Below, piece after piece: positions 11,261-23,755 of a DNA stretch of 64,000 nt. Under the pieces are notes generated by a model, which was not told the DNA's origin, searched no databases, and worked only from the letters and a program-made list of their open reading frames with translations. The DNA is taken from contig JAJFZO010000799.1 in NCBI GenBank assembly GCA_021397835.1, positions 1,860,001 to 1,924,000 on the forward strand, given 5' to 3'. The position numbers and the translations under genes were made by a program. The first letter of the stretch is position 1, and each line of letters opens with the position of its first letter. The stretch comes from Moringa oleifera (lineage: Eukaryota > Streptophyta > Magnoliopsida > Brassicales > Moringaceae).

Positions 11261-11544
11261 AATCTATGGTACATTGTGAATGAAAACTCGAAAGATGTTG
11301 CAAGTTTAAACCAACTAATTTTCAAGTTGTTAAATAAGGTGGATGAAGCTATAATGGGTAAAATAGTTATAGTCATGTGGGGATTTGGCAAGAGTGGAAT
11401 GCAAAGTTTTAGAATGACTCTAGCTTAGATGCTTCTTGAATAATATTTGATGCACTAGATTTTTTGTATGGATGGTTAGATGCTAGACATAAGGAACAGA
11501 CTACTTTTGTAACTACTAGAGGATCAATTATAGTTCAATAATAG

Positions 11545-11665
11545 AAACCCTTTTTATCTATAATCAAATGCAATGTGGATGCTTCCTTTGTTGTAAGGAA
11601 TAATATTATTGGCCTAAGGATGGTTTTTCGTGATGGTCATGGTGCTTTTATTGCCTAAGAATGGT
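11545..11665 (+). pseudogene. LINE RNase H-like (RVT_3) tail
   Basis: The + strand translation reads IIKCNVDASFV then IGLRMVFRDGHGAFI, matching the 'KCNVDAAF...G.G.V.RD..G' start of the plant RVT_3 domain, with the first catalytic Asp present. It ends after about 40 residues, where AT-rich repeats begin. It marks the 3' end of the coding part of LINE relic 1. Confidence 0.6.
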
Positions 11666-11689
11666 AATACTAGTTTTTTACTAATTTTT

Positions 11690-12265
11690 TGATCAAAATT
11701 TTAATATCAATTGCTATTTTAAATTTAAAATTACATAATTACAACATAAATTTACAGTATATTTAACTAAATACAACATTATGATACTTATTGGATACTA
11801 ATTTATAAAATATTTTTTAAACACTAGTACCTAATTTAAATCTAAAATTACACAAGTACAACATTAATTTACATTATAATACTAACTAGATACAAATCTA
11901 TAAATTAGTTTTTTTAATATCAACACTTAATTTAAATTTAAAATACATAAGTAGAATATTAAGTTACATTATAATACTAACTAGATACGAATTTATCAAT
12001 TAGTTAGTTTGTTAACAACAGCACCTAATTTAAATCTAAATTACAGAGGTAAAATATTAATTTACATTATGATACTAATTAGATACTAATTTATAAACTA
12101 TTTTTTTACTATTAATGCCTAAATTAAATTTAAAATTACATGAGTACTATATTAAATTACATTACAATACTAATTAAATGCTATTTATATACTAGTTTTC
12201 TTAATATAAATACCTAATTTAAATTTAAAATTTCATAATTACAATATTAATTTACATTCAAAACA
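11690..12265 (+). repeat. Degenerate ~95-bp tandem repeat, about six copies
   Basis: The core 'aaat(t/c)taaaatta' recurs at 11721, 11838, 11934, 12032, 12126 and 12221. Spacings are 117, 96, 98, 94 and 95 bases. Each unit also holds a 'ttacattataatactaactagatac' type stretch and a T-rich block. Unit divergence is high. The array abuts the end of the LINE relic. Confidence 0.75.
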
Positions 12266-13964
12266 AAAAAGTTTAGTAAATAAATTTGGTTGTTTATCAT
12301 ACATACTTTAATGTCAATTCTTCAAATTAGGGGTTAGTAACCTATCTTCTCTTAAAATATTAAAAAAAAACCAATAATATATACAATTCAAATTTTTGAC
12401 AAAATATATTTAAAAGGTGATTAATAAAATAATTAACTTAAACAAATACAAAAATATTTTTAATATATTTTATAAATAAATAAAATTTATCAAGAAAAAT
12501 AATTTTTTTCTATCTTGAGAATAATGTATGCAAAATGTAGACATTTTTGTCAAAAAAATCTTACCTAAACTAAAGTAGGATGACCAACCTATTCTCTAAA
12601 AAATTAATAACTTGAAAGAGATTTAAGAGATATATATGAAGAGAAAGGAAGTTGTCGGTGCCTTAAAAAAAAAAGGAGAAAAAAAGAAAAGAAAAGCAGA
12701 TTCGAATATTAAGGTTTAGAACTTTCTTCGAGGTTGTGCATGTCGCGCTAGTACGGATACATGGCTTTGTTTATGTCACTTTCTTCATGGTTCTTCAATA
12801 TTATTTTTTTAAAAAAAATTCTTCATAGTTTTTCGTAAATAGTGAAGAAACCTTTTTTTTTTTTTAATATGAGTTTTCCCCATGGATTTTCAAGAACCAT
12901 GACAAAATTATTTCTTAGTTATCTCTAACCAAGCAATCCACTTGAGGATTTTTCACTCTTTCAACTAAATACATACTTAGTTATCTCTAACCAAAATTCT
13001 TATATCAAGGTAAATCTCCTTACTGTATAACCCAATTCTTACAAAATAGAAGTTTAAAATATCAAAGAAAACTTTTTCATAAGAATGACTTTACACAATA
13101 AAGATCATAAGTCACTGGTTTCTCAAATGTGAATGATTATGAATAAAGAAGTTTAGAAAACAAGAAAAAATGCAAGTTACGCGATTAAAGGTTATGTTTT
13201 GAGTTTTCAAAAAGATATTTATACCATGATTAAAATAAGATTGTTACTCACAAAATCATGCTTTTTGAAACCTCTTACCAATATTACCACTTGTTAAATT
13301 GGTAGTGTCACTTCAACTATTCGGCACATTCAAATATTTGGTAGTGCCACTTCAACTATTGGGTACACTTAAATTTTTCAAAATCTGATTTGACCAACAA
13401 GTAATGCCACTACATAGTTGATAGTGCCACTTCATATAGGGGCTCACCGATAGTACCGCTCATGGGCCAATCATATCGCCCAATGATCAACAATGTCACC
13501 AGATGCTCTCTGTTACACTCTCATACTTTCTTATTTTCTTGGACTCCAAACCTAGTTTATAGTAAAGATATTTTATAAAGTTGAGGTCAATTTGAAAGCC
13601 ATTTCAGAGTTATTTTTTAAACCTTTCATATTAAAAACATGACATTAAGTTTAAGACTTATTTGAAAAAGATGCATAAAGTGTCTTACGTGTGATCATCC
13701 ATCTAATTAAGCAAATAGGACAAATTAATCATTAATCATTCCTAAAACTTAGCTTTTCTTTTTTGTTCATTTGATCTAATACTTGCAATCCTTGACTTTT
13801 TCTTCATGCCTTTGCCACTTAAGCACTATGCACTTAATGAACATGTTAAATCAAACGTACTTTTTTGTTATCATCAAATCAATTCATCAATCACTTAATG
13901 GTACTATAGGGCTAACATTATTTATATCATTTTTTAAATAATAAAATGCATTTGCAAGGGTATT
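12266..13964. other. AT-rich intergenic sequence with a short local repeat
   Basis: No coding signal was seen. A 39-bp-spaced repeat of a 'ttggtagtg(t/c)cacttcaacta' word occurs at 13299 and 13338, with weaker echoes to about 13440. The rest holds homopolymer A and T runs (for example 12665-12695 and 12851-12865) but no recognisable element. Confidence 0.5.
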
Positions 13965-14405
13965 GGGTTAATTCGATCAATTTGATCTAAAAATTTTAAA
14001 AACTAAATTAATTCAATTTTTTTAAAAATAAAAAAATTGATCGAATATAAAAAATAACTGATTAAATCAAATCAAATTTTTTTTACTGATTTAATCGATA
14101 ACCAAACAAACCAAAAATTTATTAATCATTAAAATTATTTTTATATTTTTAAAGAGAAAAAAATAAATTATTAATATTAATATTAATATTAATATTAATA
14201 TTAATAAAATTAATTAATCATTAAAATTAAAATTAATTTTTTGATCAATTTGATTTTAAAAAATTAAACAAAAATAGACCTAAAAATTGAAAAAAATCGA
14301 TTTATAAATTAATTTAAAATAAAAAATTTTAAAAAATTGAACCGAACTAACCAAAACTAATTCGATTTATTAGTTTTTTATATTTTAACCGAATTGTATC
14401 ACCTC
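13965..14405. repeat. Possible non-autonomous fold-back element
   Basis: The left side carries 'gggttaattcgatcaatttg' and the right side, read in reverse complement, 'caattcggttaaaat' and 'cggttcaatttttt'. Both are variants of a TTCGGTT-rich terminal sequence often seen in plant non-autonomous repeats. The arms match only loosely and no target duplication was found. It contains the hexanucleotide array at 14171-14206. Confidence 0.35.
14171..14206. repeat. (TTAATA)6 microsatellite
   Basis: Six perfect copies of a six-base unit, followed by a degenerate AT continuation. Confidence 0.95.
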
Positions 14406-14749
14406 TATGCATTTGTATTATAGAAGAAGAGACTAGTGCAAATAAGAAAGACAAAAAGAGAACTTATATGATTACTAACTTTAATGAAAAACACTTTGCA
14501 AGACTAGAAAGAGAACTTATAATTTATTTTTATTTTTGTTTTCTTATGGTGAATATAATTTTAGTATTGAATAAGATGTTGATCATGCTACATTATGAAA
14601 AAAACAGTATCTAATGTAAATGATGTAGTCAAAGAATGTGCTGAAAGGATAATAAGCAAATTTTCTTAACTCTATTTGATTTATTATTCTTAAATAACTA
14701 CACTACTTATATACATTAATTTGTTGAATGAGTTGATGCACAAGGTAGT

Positions 14750-15420
14750 TTTAAGCCCTCATATATACTAGATGTGTTCACGATAACAATTAGCACACTT
14801 GAGCATCCTGATGACGTGAGAGATGTTGCCTTTGAGGTAACTATCACTTCTTATGTCAAAAATAGTTTAAGACCAAATAAGCTCCTAAACATTAAATAGA
14901 TAAATAAGCAAGATGATGAATTGGTTCTCCTAATACATACACCTTTTAGATGATATAGTGAAAGATCAAGTTAATGCCCATGACTATCAATTTCCTTGAA
15001 TATTTCTTCTGAGTAAAGCTAGCAATGTGATTGGAACAAGAGTTAATGAAAAAGCCCTTTTGTCACCTCCAGCACCTACATCAATAGCTACACATATTGG
15101 TTTAGAGTTATGTCATGTGTTATCCATCTTAAATAAATTATTTGATATTTACATGCCTTAAGTACTATTTTACATGCTTCATGGTAATGTATACTATGTG
15201 CTTGGAAATTGAATCTTTTAATAACGTATGGTTCCTAAATCTATTTTCACATATCCTATCATGATTAAGATCATCCATGGGCGTCCTTTAACTCAAGGTG
15301 ATGTAAAGGGACTAATGGTCCAAATAACTCTTATTGAGGATGCTCCCTTACCCTGTCAAGTTCTAAGTTTAAAAATATTTAAAATATTTGAAGTTATTGG
15401 CTCACATATTACTTAGCTAC
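14750..15420 (+). pseudogene. Possible DNA-transposon (CACTA/En-Spm-like) coding relic
   Basis: The open frame at 15228-15416 contains IIHGRPLTQGDVKGLMV followed by EDAPLPC and a hydrophobic end near 15400. This spacing (H-G-x-P-L, V-K-V, APLP, then 'VG.FI.WP') resembles a region I associate with plant CACTA-type transposon proteins. Upstream pieces at 14805-14900 (DDVRDVAFEVTITSYVKNS) and 15055-15150 may belong to the same protein in other frames. The assignment rests on memory of the pattern only, and stops separate the pieces. Confidence 0.3.
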
Positions 15421-18134
15421 AATATTGGATTATCAATCAAAGATTTTACGTAATATATTTTTATAATTTATATTATATTCATAATCATTATAGAAAATAT
15501 TCTTTTAACAATTTTATTTTCAATCATTAAAGAGAAAGCAAAGATGACATTTAAGTTACCACCACAATTGATAAAGTTATCAATATAGGAATAAAGGCTT
15601 TCTTTTAGGTTACTACTAGATGAGTTACAAAGCAAATAATGTCCTTAATCTCTAGTAAACAATGGAGTGATTCCCATTCCATTAGAAAAAAGAAGTGTTT
15701 TCTCGTGGTGGCATGATATACATAACATGAGATGAAATCCTTTATATAGATGAGATAAGTATTACCATCATTCAAGTTTACATCGTGTGTATTAAGCATA
15801 TTTTAATTATATCTTTTATATGGTCTTAATTTAGATAAATTTTAAATTTTTCTTTTTTTTAATTATTTTTAGGAAGCTTCATGCATAGTTAAATAGCATT
15901 CTAGATTCAGGCATAATAACAAGGAGTGATAGTACTATAGAAGACCAAGTTCATTGTGTTCCTGTAAAGATGTAGCAACCATGTGACGAACCATAGCATG
16001 AGTGAAATTTTAATGAAAGATAGTTGCACAATTAAGGAAAGAAGGAGAAAACATGAAATTTAGCTTAGGAGAAGATGACTGGGCTTTCAAATTTCCTATT
16101 TTGCCTATGTCAATCACTAACCTGATACTAATGACGTTTAAATAAGTGAAGAGATGATTCAATTTGATCCATATTGATACATCAGAATTTAATTTATAAT
16201 TTTTTAAATATCAAATTTTAATTAATAATAAGAACATAGTATAAAGTTTTATATAATTTTTACTTAATTTTGAATGATGTGACTATTAAAATAATAAAAT
16301 CTATGATTTGATTAAAAAATTTACAACTATTTATAAAAATTTTATTTTAAAAAACATGTTAAATTAATATTAAATGTTATAATCATAAATCTTATATTAA
16401 TTAAAATCAATAATTATTTATTTCAAACTTTAAAAATTAAAAAAAATATATAATAATAAATTATAAGACCTCCTACTAATGTTTTATTATCAACCATTTT
16501 TCACTTTGTCATCATGGATTGTCAAAGCAACATTTAAAATGTTAATCCGATGACATCTTTTTTTATCATTCTATAAATAACGATTTTTGAACCATCAATT
16601 AAAATTTTATTATCAATTAATATATAATTTAATTAAAAATCTAATTTTGTTGTGACACTTAGTTCTTTTTCAACTTGAGTTATTCATACATTGTGAACCT
16701 ATATACATATAACACCAACTAGAATGTCATAAAATAATTGTTGTAATAATAAAAAGTATATCGAAGATATGAAATCATCCCACTTATAAAAATATTTTAA
16801 AATTAAAAATATGATTGGCATCCTCTAATTTATAATGCACAAATATTTTGATGCCAATTTTTCTTTTCTTTTGATTAGGGTCTTTAATTTTTTTTATTAA
16901 TTTTGTCCCTAAAAAGTATCTAGCTTATGTTGCATAGATAATGACAGCTACGATTCATAATAATTCTTGCAGCTGTGTCATGCACCAATACACATGATTT
17001 GAAGATTCCATTCCCAATCTTAAAAATATATTATTATTATATGAAAATAGAATATTGATCTACAAAATGTATTTGTCCTTCTTCCTTTATTGTCCCAATT
17101 GAGAAAGTAACTCCTTAAAATATAAAAAAGAGAAGAAAGTCAAGCATCAAATTCAAGACACTTTTATTTTTAAAAGTTAGGGTATGAAATAATTGAGCAC
17201 TCAAACCAAAATTATTGGAGATACATTGTTTAATCGTATGGTCACAAACAAGTTCATCACTTCAATATGCTGTAAAGACATTAGGGTTATACTGTTTGAG
17301 TATATGGTAGGGACGTTATATTTATGTCATGTAATTGCTGAAATATATATACAAGTATATGGACATTAATTATTAAAGTGGACGGTCATCACCTAACATG
17401 TATTACATGATGCATGTGTCATCCAATGACCATTATTACTTAGCTCCGAGCAATGAGGAGATTTCAATTTTTTTTTTTTAAATTTTTGAGATATGTCATG
17501 TAGTTTGATGTTATTGCCACTTTTTAGTCTTGTTTATGACATGCATACATAATCCATTCATGTTATCACATGCTTGCAAAATTACGGGTATGCTTGCAAA
17601 ATTACATGTGTGTGTGAAACTTTGATTATTATCATATATAGCATTGTTGAGATAAGATAGTTAAATTTTGTTTCTACTTTGATTTCTTGTTCATATGTCA
17701 TATGAGATTTATGATATTATATTTATTTTGAAAATTAGTAATTATTTTTAATTCTTATATTTATTAATTACCTATAAAGATGATGGTTATTCATGCTAAT
17801 TATCCATATATTTATTTTTTAAAAATGGAAAATTCTTTTAATTTCATTGAACATATCATATATACATATTTCATGTATTATACAAACCAAAAGTTCACAT
17901 AATTCAACGTTGCAATGTTCATTTTGAAAAAGTAGTGATCCAAAGATTCACTTTAAAAGGTTGAGTTCAACACATTAATATTATAAGAATAAAGGTCAAA
18001 AAATTCACTTCAAAAGGCTGTGTTGAACAAATTTATCTCAATTTATCTTAAAAAAAATAAAATTCAAGAGGCTTATATCAGAAAATAAAAGTAAAAAAAA
18101 AAATTAACTCTAAAGAAATGAGTTTAATATTGTA
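15421..18134. other. AT-rich intergenic sequence
   Basis: I see no gene, RNA gene or clear repeat here. A minus-strand open frame at 15605-15799 has no recognisable domain. Confidence 0.5.
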
Positions 18135-18740
18135 ATGTATTTGGTATAAGATAGGATTGAAATTAATTTTAAAAAAATAATGCTGTATAATATTTGTTTT
18201 ATACATTTAAATTAACTTATAATTAACTCATGAAAATAAAATTTGTTCAAATTTTAATTTTTTTAGGTTTTAATTATACTTTATTATTCTTTTAACTTTA
18301 AAAAATATGATTTTAAAATAAATTTTATAAATATAAACAATAGATATAAATTAATTACATAGATTTAATCAATAATCTTAACATCCTTAAAAAGAATTAG
18401 ATTAATTCATAATAATTTTTATTTGAAATAATTTCAAAATTAGAGTAAAATTAATACAATGTAATTGAGATTTATTGCAAGTTTGAATTGCATTATGAAT
18501 GATAACATAATTAATTAAATTTTTCATTGATTTTTTTAAATTAGACGTTTATATTGATCTAAAATAAATTTATTCATTTGGTGTTATTACATTGTACACA
18601 TCAAATATTAATCTTAATTCACAGTTTTAAAGGGTAATTTTATCTTAATAATTTAAGAGGATAAAATTATCCTTTTTAATGAGATAACAAAGATATGAGA
18701 TCAGTCTATATCAATCCGATCAATGCATCAAACATATGAT
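18135..18740. repeat. MITE-like element, copy A
   Basis: The left end (about 18138) reads 'gtatttggtataagatagg'. The right end (about 18738), reverse complemented, reads 'catatgtttgatgcattg' and then 'gg(a/t)attgatat'. These are imperfect inverted ends. The right 100 bases, inverted, match 24917-25025, including a shared 'ggataattttatcc(t/c)cttaaatt' palindromic block. It is non-coding and AT-rich. Exact ends and target duplication are unclear. Confidence 0.4.
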
Positions 18741-19139
18741 TGACATATAAATTATCTAATGTCAATCATATTGCATGTAACAGACATGGCATAAAGATAA
18801 GAATTTTACTTTGAAAACAGAACCATATGATAAGACAAGAGATAAAGGCTCATTCAAAAGCCTTAACCAAAGTGAACACACGATTTGAATAGGTTAGCCT
18901 GTTAACTTTGAAGTCTCTCCATAGATTTTCTTTCTAAAGGAAGTTTTATGCTATTCTAAGTCATTCTTATGAGACATTCAGTGTTAATCAATTCAAATAT
19001 TCTTCCTCTGTGCATTAAGCATTAGTAAGGCTTGGTTAATTTAAAAAGCATTACTGAGATGAGGAATCAGAGTTTTCTCCTCCCATAAAGGATGTACAAA
19101 GGGATGGAAGGATTGTGGAATAAACTAAAATTGACAATA

Positions 19140-19930
19140 AGGAACAAACGACAATGGCTATTGAAGATTATTGGATCTTTGTAACTTTTGAAACTAGTAA
19201 GAATTGCTTGATCAAAAAATTCTTACAAAAAAGGATGTACAACATAGAAGTAACGAAAAAAGTCTTCTCCAATATCTAAAGACCTTTTATTGATCTTTTA
19301 GTTAAGGAGGTAGGAGAGAGGATCTATATATTTCTTTTTGTAGATCTTGTTGAAAATAAGTGGGTACTTACGAGACAACCTTGGCCTCTTAATAAATCTT
19401 TAGTTGCGGAGAAGGAGTACTCGTAATAAAGTAACCATGGACTGGTACCATTTCTGGATTCAAATCCATAGCCTTCCTATAATAGACATGAATGTTATGG
19501 TGATAACAATTCTAGGGAAAACCACAGGTGACGTTAAGGAGGTTGATTTTATAAATGATCATATGGCTTTTGGGAGATTGATATAACTTAAAGTCCTTAC
19601 CAATCTTAAAGGGCCACGTCGAAAGTGTAATCATCTCCTACTGCCTGGTAGTAAGAAATACATAGTTCAATGTAAATATGATCGACTATTGAATTTTTGT
19701 TATGTGTGTAGTTTGTTGGATCATCAGAATCAAGATTACCCATATGTTATCAAGAAGAAAAGAGAATCCAACCAAAGTCAAAGAGGATAGAGGCATTAGA
19801 TTAAAGTGAAAGGACCTTCCTTCCATTACAACTGGTTAGAGAAAGAAGGATCCAACTTAACATATGTAAGAGATGTCGTGAATTCTGCCTTGGTAAAAGA
19901 GCTTAGAAGTGAGTTAAATGTTGAAATTTT
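19140..19930 (+). pseudogene. LINE ORF1 remnant with DUF4283 and CCHC-like finger
   Basis: From 19154 the + strand reads MAIEDYWIFVTFETSKNC, then LTRQPWPLNKSLV (about 19368-19405, the 'GPWSFN' box), then WYHFWIQIHSLPI (about 19444-19482), and FCYVCSLLDHQNQDYPY (about 19697-19747), which fits C-x2-C-x4-H-x4-C with the last Cys changed to Tyr. Frame breaks occur near 19278 and 19425. In the family this protein is the RNA-binding partner of the LINE. Confidence 0.65.
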
Positions 19931-20539
19931 CGATTAAAATATGATTAGAACTAACAAATCTCAAGAAAGGTGGAATCATCAAATCCTCTAGTGACAAGTC
20001 CAATGGTGAAAATCACAAAAGATATGGAAAAATCAATCTTTATGAAAATCCCATGATGCATGAAAGCTCTCAAGTACCATTACGTGCATGGGATAATATC
20101 ATATTCCACTTATGGTATAATAAAGGAAATAACGTTATCATTTGTGCATGTAACCCTCACCAATTTTAACCTGCATGAAAGTGAGCCTAAAAAAGATAAC
20201 TCAAACCAAACTACTTTTAGCCTTTCTCTAAGTAAACATGCTTGATTAGAAAAGACAAAGAAGCCCTATTGTAACCTCAACAAGTTCTAATTCTTCTCTA
20301 CAAAATAATATAAAACATAAAGCCAAATGGAAACAATTGGCGAGAGCTAAGTGTAAGGTTACATTAGATAAGCAACAACCTTTACTAGACGAAAAAGGAA
20401 ATAAAGAAGTATCATCTAAGCCTCTAGACTTCATTTTGAAGAGCACCTATTTAGGTTAAGATGTTGAAACCACCACCCTTATCATAAAAATAGCGACAAC
20501 TAGAAATATCCAGTCCTGTTGAATGTAACAATATATTTA

Positions 20540-21330
20540 GTTTGGAACTATTGACGTATAGGGGCCTTTTGGACAGTTTAAGAATTAATTCATTTGGTTA
20601 GTCAACATCAACCCATTTTACTCTTCCTTAATGAAACAAAAAGAAAGAGATTTGAAGCTAGAGTTACTTTGAATAGAGCTAGCTTATGAAGGATGTTTTA
20701 CCATTGACAATAAGCGTTACAAAAATGGGTTGGCTCTTTTATGAAAGGAAAAAATGAATGTATAAGTGAAATCTTTTGCTAACACCATTTAGATGTATGG
20801 ATTGGTAAATTAAACTAAGGGGTATAATAGATGTTTACTAGTTTTTTAGAAACCCGATAACCCATGAAAGAATATATTCATGGAACATCCCTTACTAGCT
20901 TCATCTTCAATCATCACTATTGTGGTTATGGGAAAAAAATTTCAATTATATCGTCACCTCAAAAAAGAAACAAAGTGGGAGTGTTAAGCCTAAAAGATAG
21001 ATGGAAAAGTTCGTTACTATAATAGATAACCATGAACATTCGGGAGGCCCATTTTTAAAAGCAAGATTCACCTAAAGTCGTGGCATGCGTGATACTCCTA
21101 TTAAAGAAAGACTCAACCGTTGTTTGACCTACCAAGCAAGGGTGGATAAATTGAATAAATACTATAAGATTCGCTTACTAATTTCATCCTTAAATCATCT
21201 CCCTTGTTATTCTTCAAACTCCCTACTAAGTTTGAAGTGAAACAACAAAGCTTTTGATTTGAAAAATATGTAAATGCTACACTCAAACTATGAATGTTAT
21301 AGCAAAAAGTTAGGGCTATATGTCAGTGAG
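20540..21330 (+). pseudogene. LINE apurinic-type endonuclease remnant
   Basis: Pieces of the endonuclease fold are visible: ETKRKRFEARV-like text at 20630-20670, HHLDVWIGKLN (about 20785-20815) matching the usual 'HIDVWI' strand, and broken downstream segments to about 21330. Stops occur every few dozen codons. Confidence 0.5.
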
Positions 21331-21839
21331 GTCTACTAATGAGATGAAACAAAAAGTTGATAAGTGTAGGTAAACTCATGTTTGGAAATATATATTACCA
21401 AATTTGACAAGATTAAATGAAGTTGGGCATTTATTGATGAAAAAAGAATAGTGTAAAGTATCATTGAATGATCAAATACACAAAGAAGAGATCATATGAA
21501 GATGTAGGTCATAAAAAATATGGTTGAAAGAAAGGGACTATAATATCAAATACTTCCATTATATTGCCTTAAAAAGGTAAAAAGGAAAAAAGTAAACAAG
21601 ATAGCTAAAATCCATGACAAACATTCGGACTTGGTGCAAACAAAGAATCAAATCATTGGTACTTTACAAAGATTTTTTTTTCTCCATCAATTCTCAAAAA
21701 ACAAATAGGATTTGCCAAACAATAAAAAATAAGGTATCGACCACCATGAAAGCCTCTTCGGATCAAGTTTATAGCATAGAAAAAGTTCACCAAGCTATAA
21801 AATAAATGGCCCTCAGTAAAGATTCAATGCCATATAGTT

Positions 21840-22920
21840 CTAGAAGTATTGGTTGGTGGTAGGCAAAGATGCAACCACCTTAACCCTTAAATTCTTGAAT
21901 GAGAGTATGTCTTTAGCTACATTGAACAAGATTTCCATTGTCCTTATCCTTAAAGTGGAAAACCTAGTATTACCAAAGTATTTCCATGCTATTAGCCTCT
22001 GTAATGTACAGCATAAGATAATAGCCAAGGTTCTCATAAATTACCTAAAATCTTCCATTTATTATTAGTAAGAATCAATTTACCATCACACAGGAAAGGA
22101 TAATCTTCAACAATGCCCTGATTACTTATAAAACTATACATGCAATGAAAACAAAGAAAAAAAGAATTAAAGTCCATCTTGCCCTGAAGCTAAATATAGT
22201 AAGGCCTAAGACAAGATAGAATGGGTTTACTTTAAAGTCACTATAAGAATTATAGGGTTTTTAGATAGATGGATAACATCCATTATGGACTCTGTATCAT
22301 CAATGACTTATTTAATTTTGATCAATGGTTGACAATATGAGTTAATCCATCCTACTAAAGGACTAAGACAAAGGGATCTCTCTTGTAATACCTATTATTA
22401 ATGTGTATTGAAGGTCTTTCCTTGCTTATATACTAAGTTGTTAGTAATTAGTAAGGTAGATTTCAAGGGGTGGCAGTAGCTTGCAAAAAGGCTTAAGGTG
22501 ATGCACCTCTTATTTATCAATGATAGCTCAATATTCTTCAAAGCCAAAAAAAGAGGATTACACTACCACTATAGACATCTTAAGAACTTCTAGGGCAACA
22601 TCTAAGAAGAAAATAAACCTAAATAAGTTAAAAGTTTAGTTTAGTTTAAACATAGTAAAAAAAACCAAGAAAACTTAAAGCACATCCTAGGTATTCATAG
22701 ATCCATAACAAAAGACCAATATCTTGGTTTTTTCCTACTTATAGGATGTAACATAAAGAGAAAAATTGCTAAAGTCAAAGATTATTTCAAATCTAAACTT
22801 GCAACATAGAATAAAAGGCTTTTATCCCAGGCTAGTGGAGAAATCCTTATTAAAACAATAGTCCAAGTCATTTTAACTTGCCTCTTGAGTTATTTCATGC
22901 TTCTAAAGCTCTTTCTTTGT
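21840..22920 (+). pseudogene. LINE reverse transcriptase remnant
   Basis: The open segment at 21853-22068 has VGKDATTLTLKFLNESMS, then IVLILKVENLVLPKYFHA and ISLCNVQHKIIAKVL, matching the first RT blocks of plant LINEs. Further on, RLKVMHLLFINDSSIFFKA (about 22488-22542) corresponds to the catalytic box, with I-N-D in place of A-D-D. Several stops and shifts make it inactive. Confidence 0.7.
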
Positions 22921-23755
22921 GAAGTTAACATGATGACTGCATGCTTCTAATAGGGAGATAAAGGATCTTCTAAGAAAATTGTCTGAAAAACTTGATGTAG
23001 TCTAGTGCCTCAAAGCTTGATGGAGGGTTTGACTTTAGAGACTTGGAAGCTTTTAACATGCTTTCCTTAGTGCACTTAATCTAAGAGGAAAACTCCTTTT
23101 ACTATAGAGTTTTAAAGGCAATGTATCTTTTATTTAATAATCCCCATGCAACAGAAAAGTGAAGCAATGGTTCTTATGTTTGGAATAGCTTACAAATAAG
23201 TCAATGTATGAAAAGATAAATGGATTCCTAAAGGTCCAGATTTCCTCCCCACAAGAACAATAAAGGTGCAACCAACTTTAATGAAACTTAGCAAGCTTAT
23301 CAATACTACTACAAGATAAGGGCTAGCCTCAATATTGAAAGAATTATTTATATAGGAGGACTGCGAGGTAGTTTAGCAATTCCTTTAAGTAAAAAACCTA
23401 TGCCACATAAATTCATCTAAAACGAAAACAAATCTAGTGCATACACTTAACCCAAATGCTATTGATAAAGAGGTCTCATGCCTTCAAGTTATAATTAAGA
23501 ATTTTTTATGGATAACAACCTCACACTGAAAGTCCAAACTTTTGATGGCATAAACTTCATTAATACTTGGCCATTGGGGCATACTGATAGAGAATCCTTA
23601 AATCCATGTATCACTTCTTATTTGGATGTACTTTCAGTCAAAGGTATAGGAATCACTAAAGGAAGGTCTAAGTCTCTTTCTTGCCTGTCAACTAATGAAC
23701 GAACAAATGTGAGAGAATATTCCAAATCACTTGAACTGCATGAAAATAGATAGAC

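Larger units (their letters stand above)
9013..11665 (+). mobile_element. LINE (non-LTR) retrotransposon relic 1
   Basis: The order is an ORF1-type DUF4283 domain (9013-9560), parts of a reverse transcriptase (9610-10400), a zf-RVT segment (about 11050-11260) and an RNase H-like piece (about 11550-11660). This is the plant L1-type LINE layout. It is only about 2.6 kb, while complete elements of this kind usually exceed 5 kb, so the endonuclease and much of the RT are deleted. Stops and shifts are frequent. A degenerate tandem repeat begins directly after it. Confidence 0.7.
19060..23755 (+). mobile_element. LINE (non-LTR) retrotransposon relic 2
   Basis: In order: a DUF4283 ORF1 with a CCHC-like zinc finger (about 19140-19930), an endonuclease region (20540-21330), a reverse transcriptase (21840-22560), a post-RT segment with QYLGFFLLIG (about 22711-22740), and a weakly similar tail to about 23755. 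The full layout of a plant L1-type LINE is kept over about 4.7 kb, close to complete length, but all frames are broken. It is a different insertion from relic 1 and is less deleted. Confidence 0.7.
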
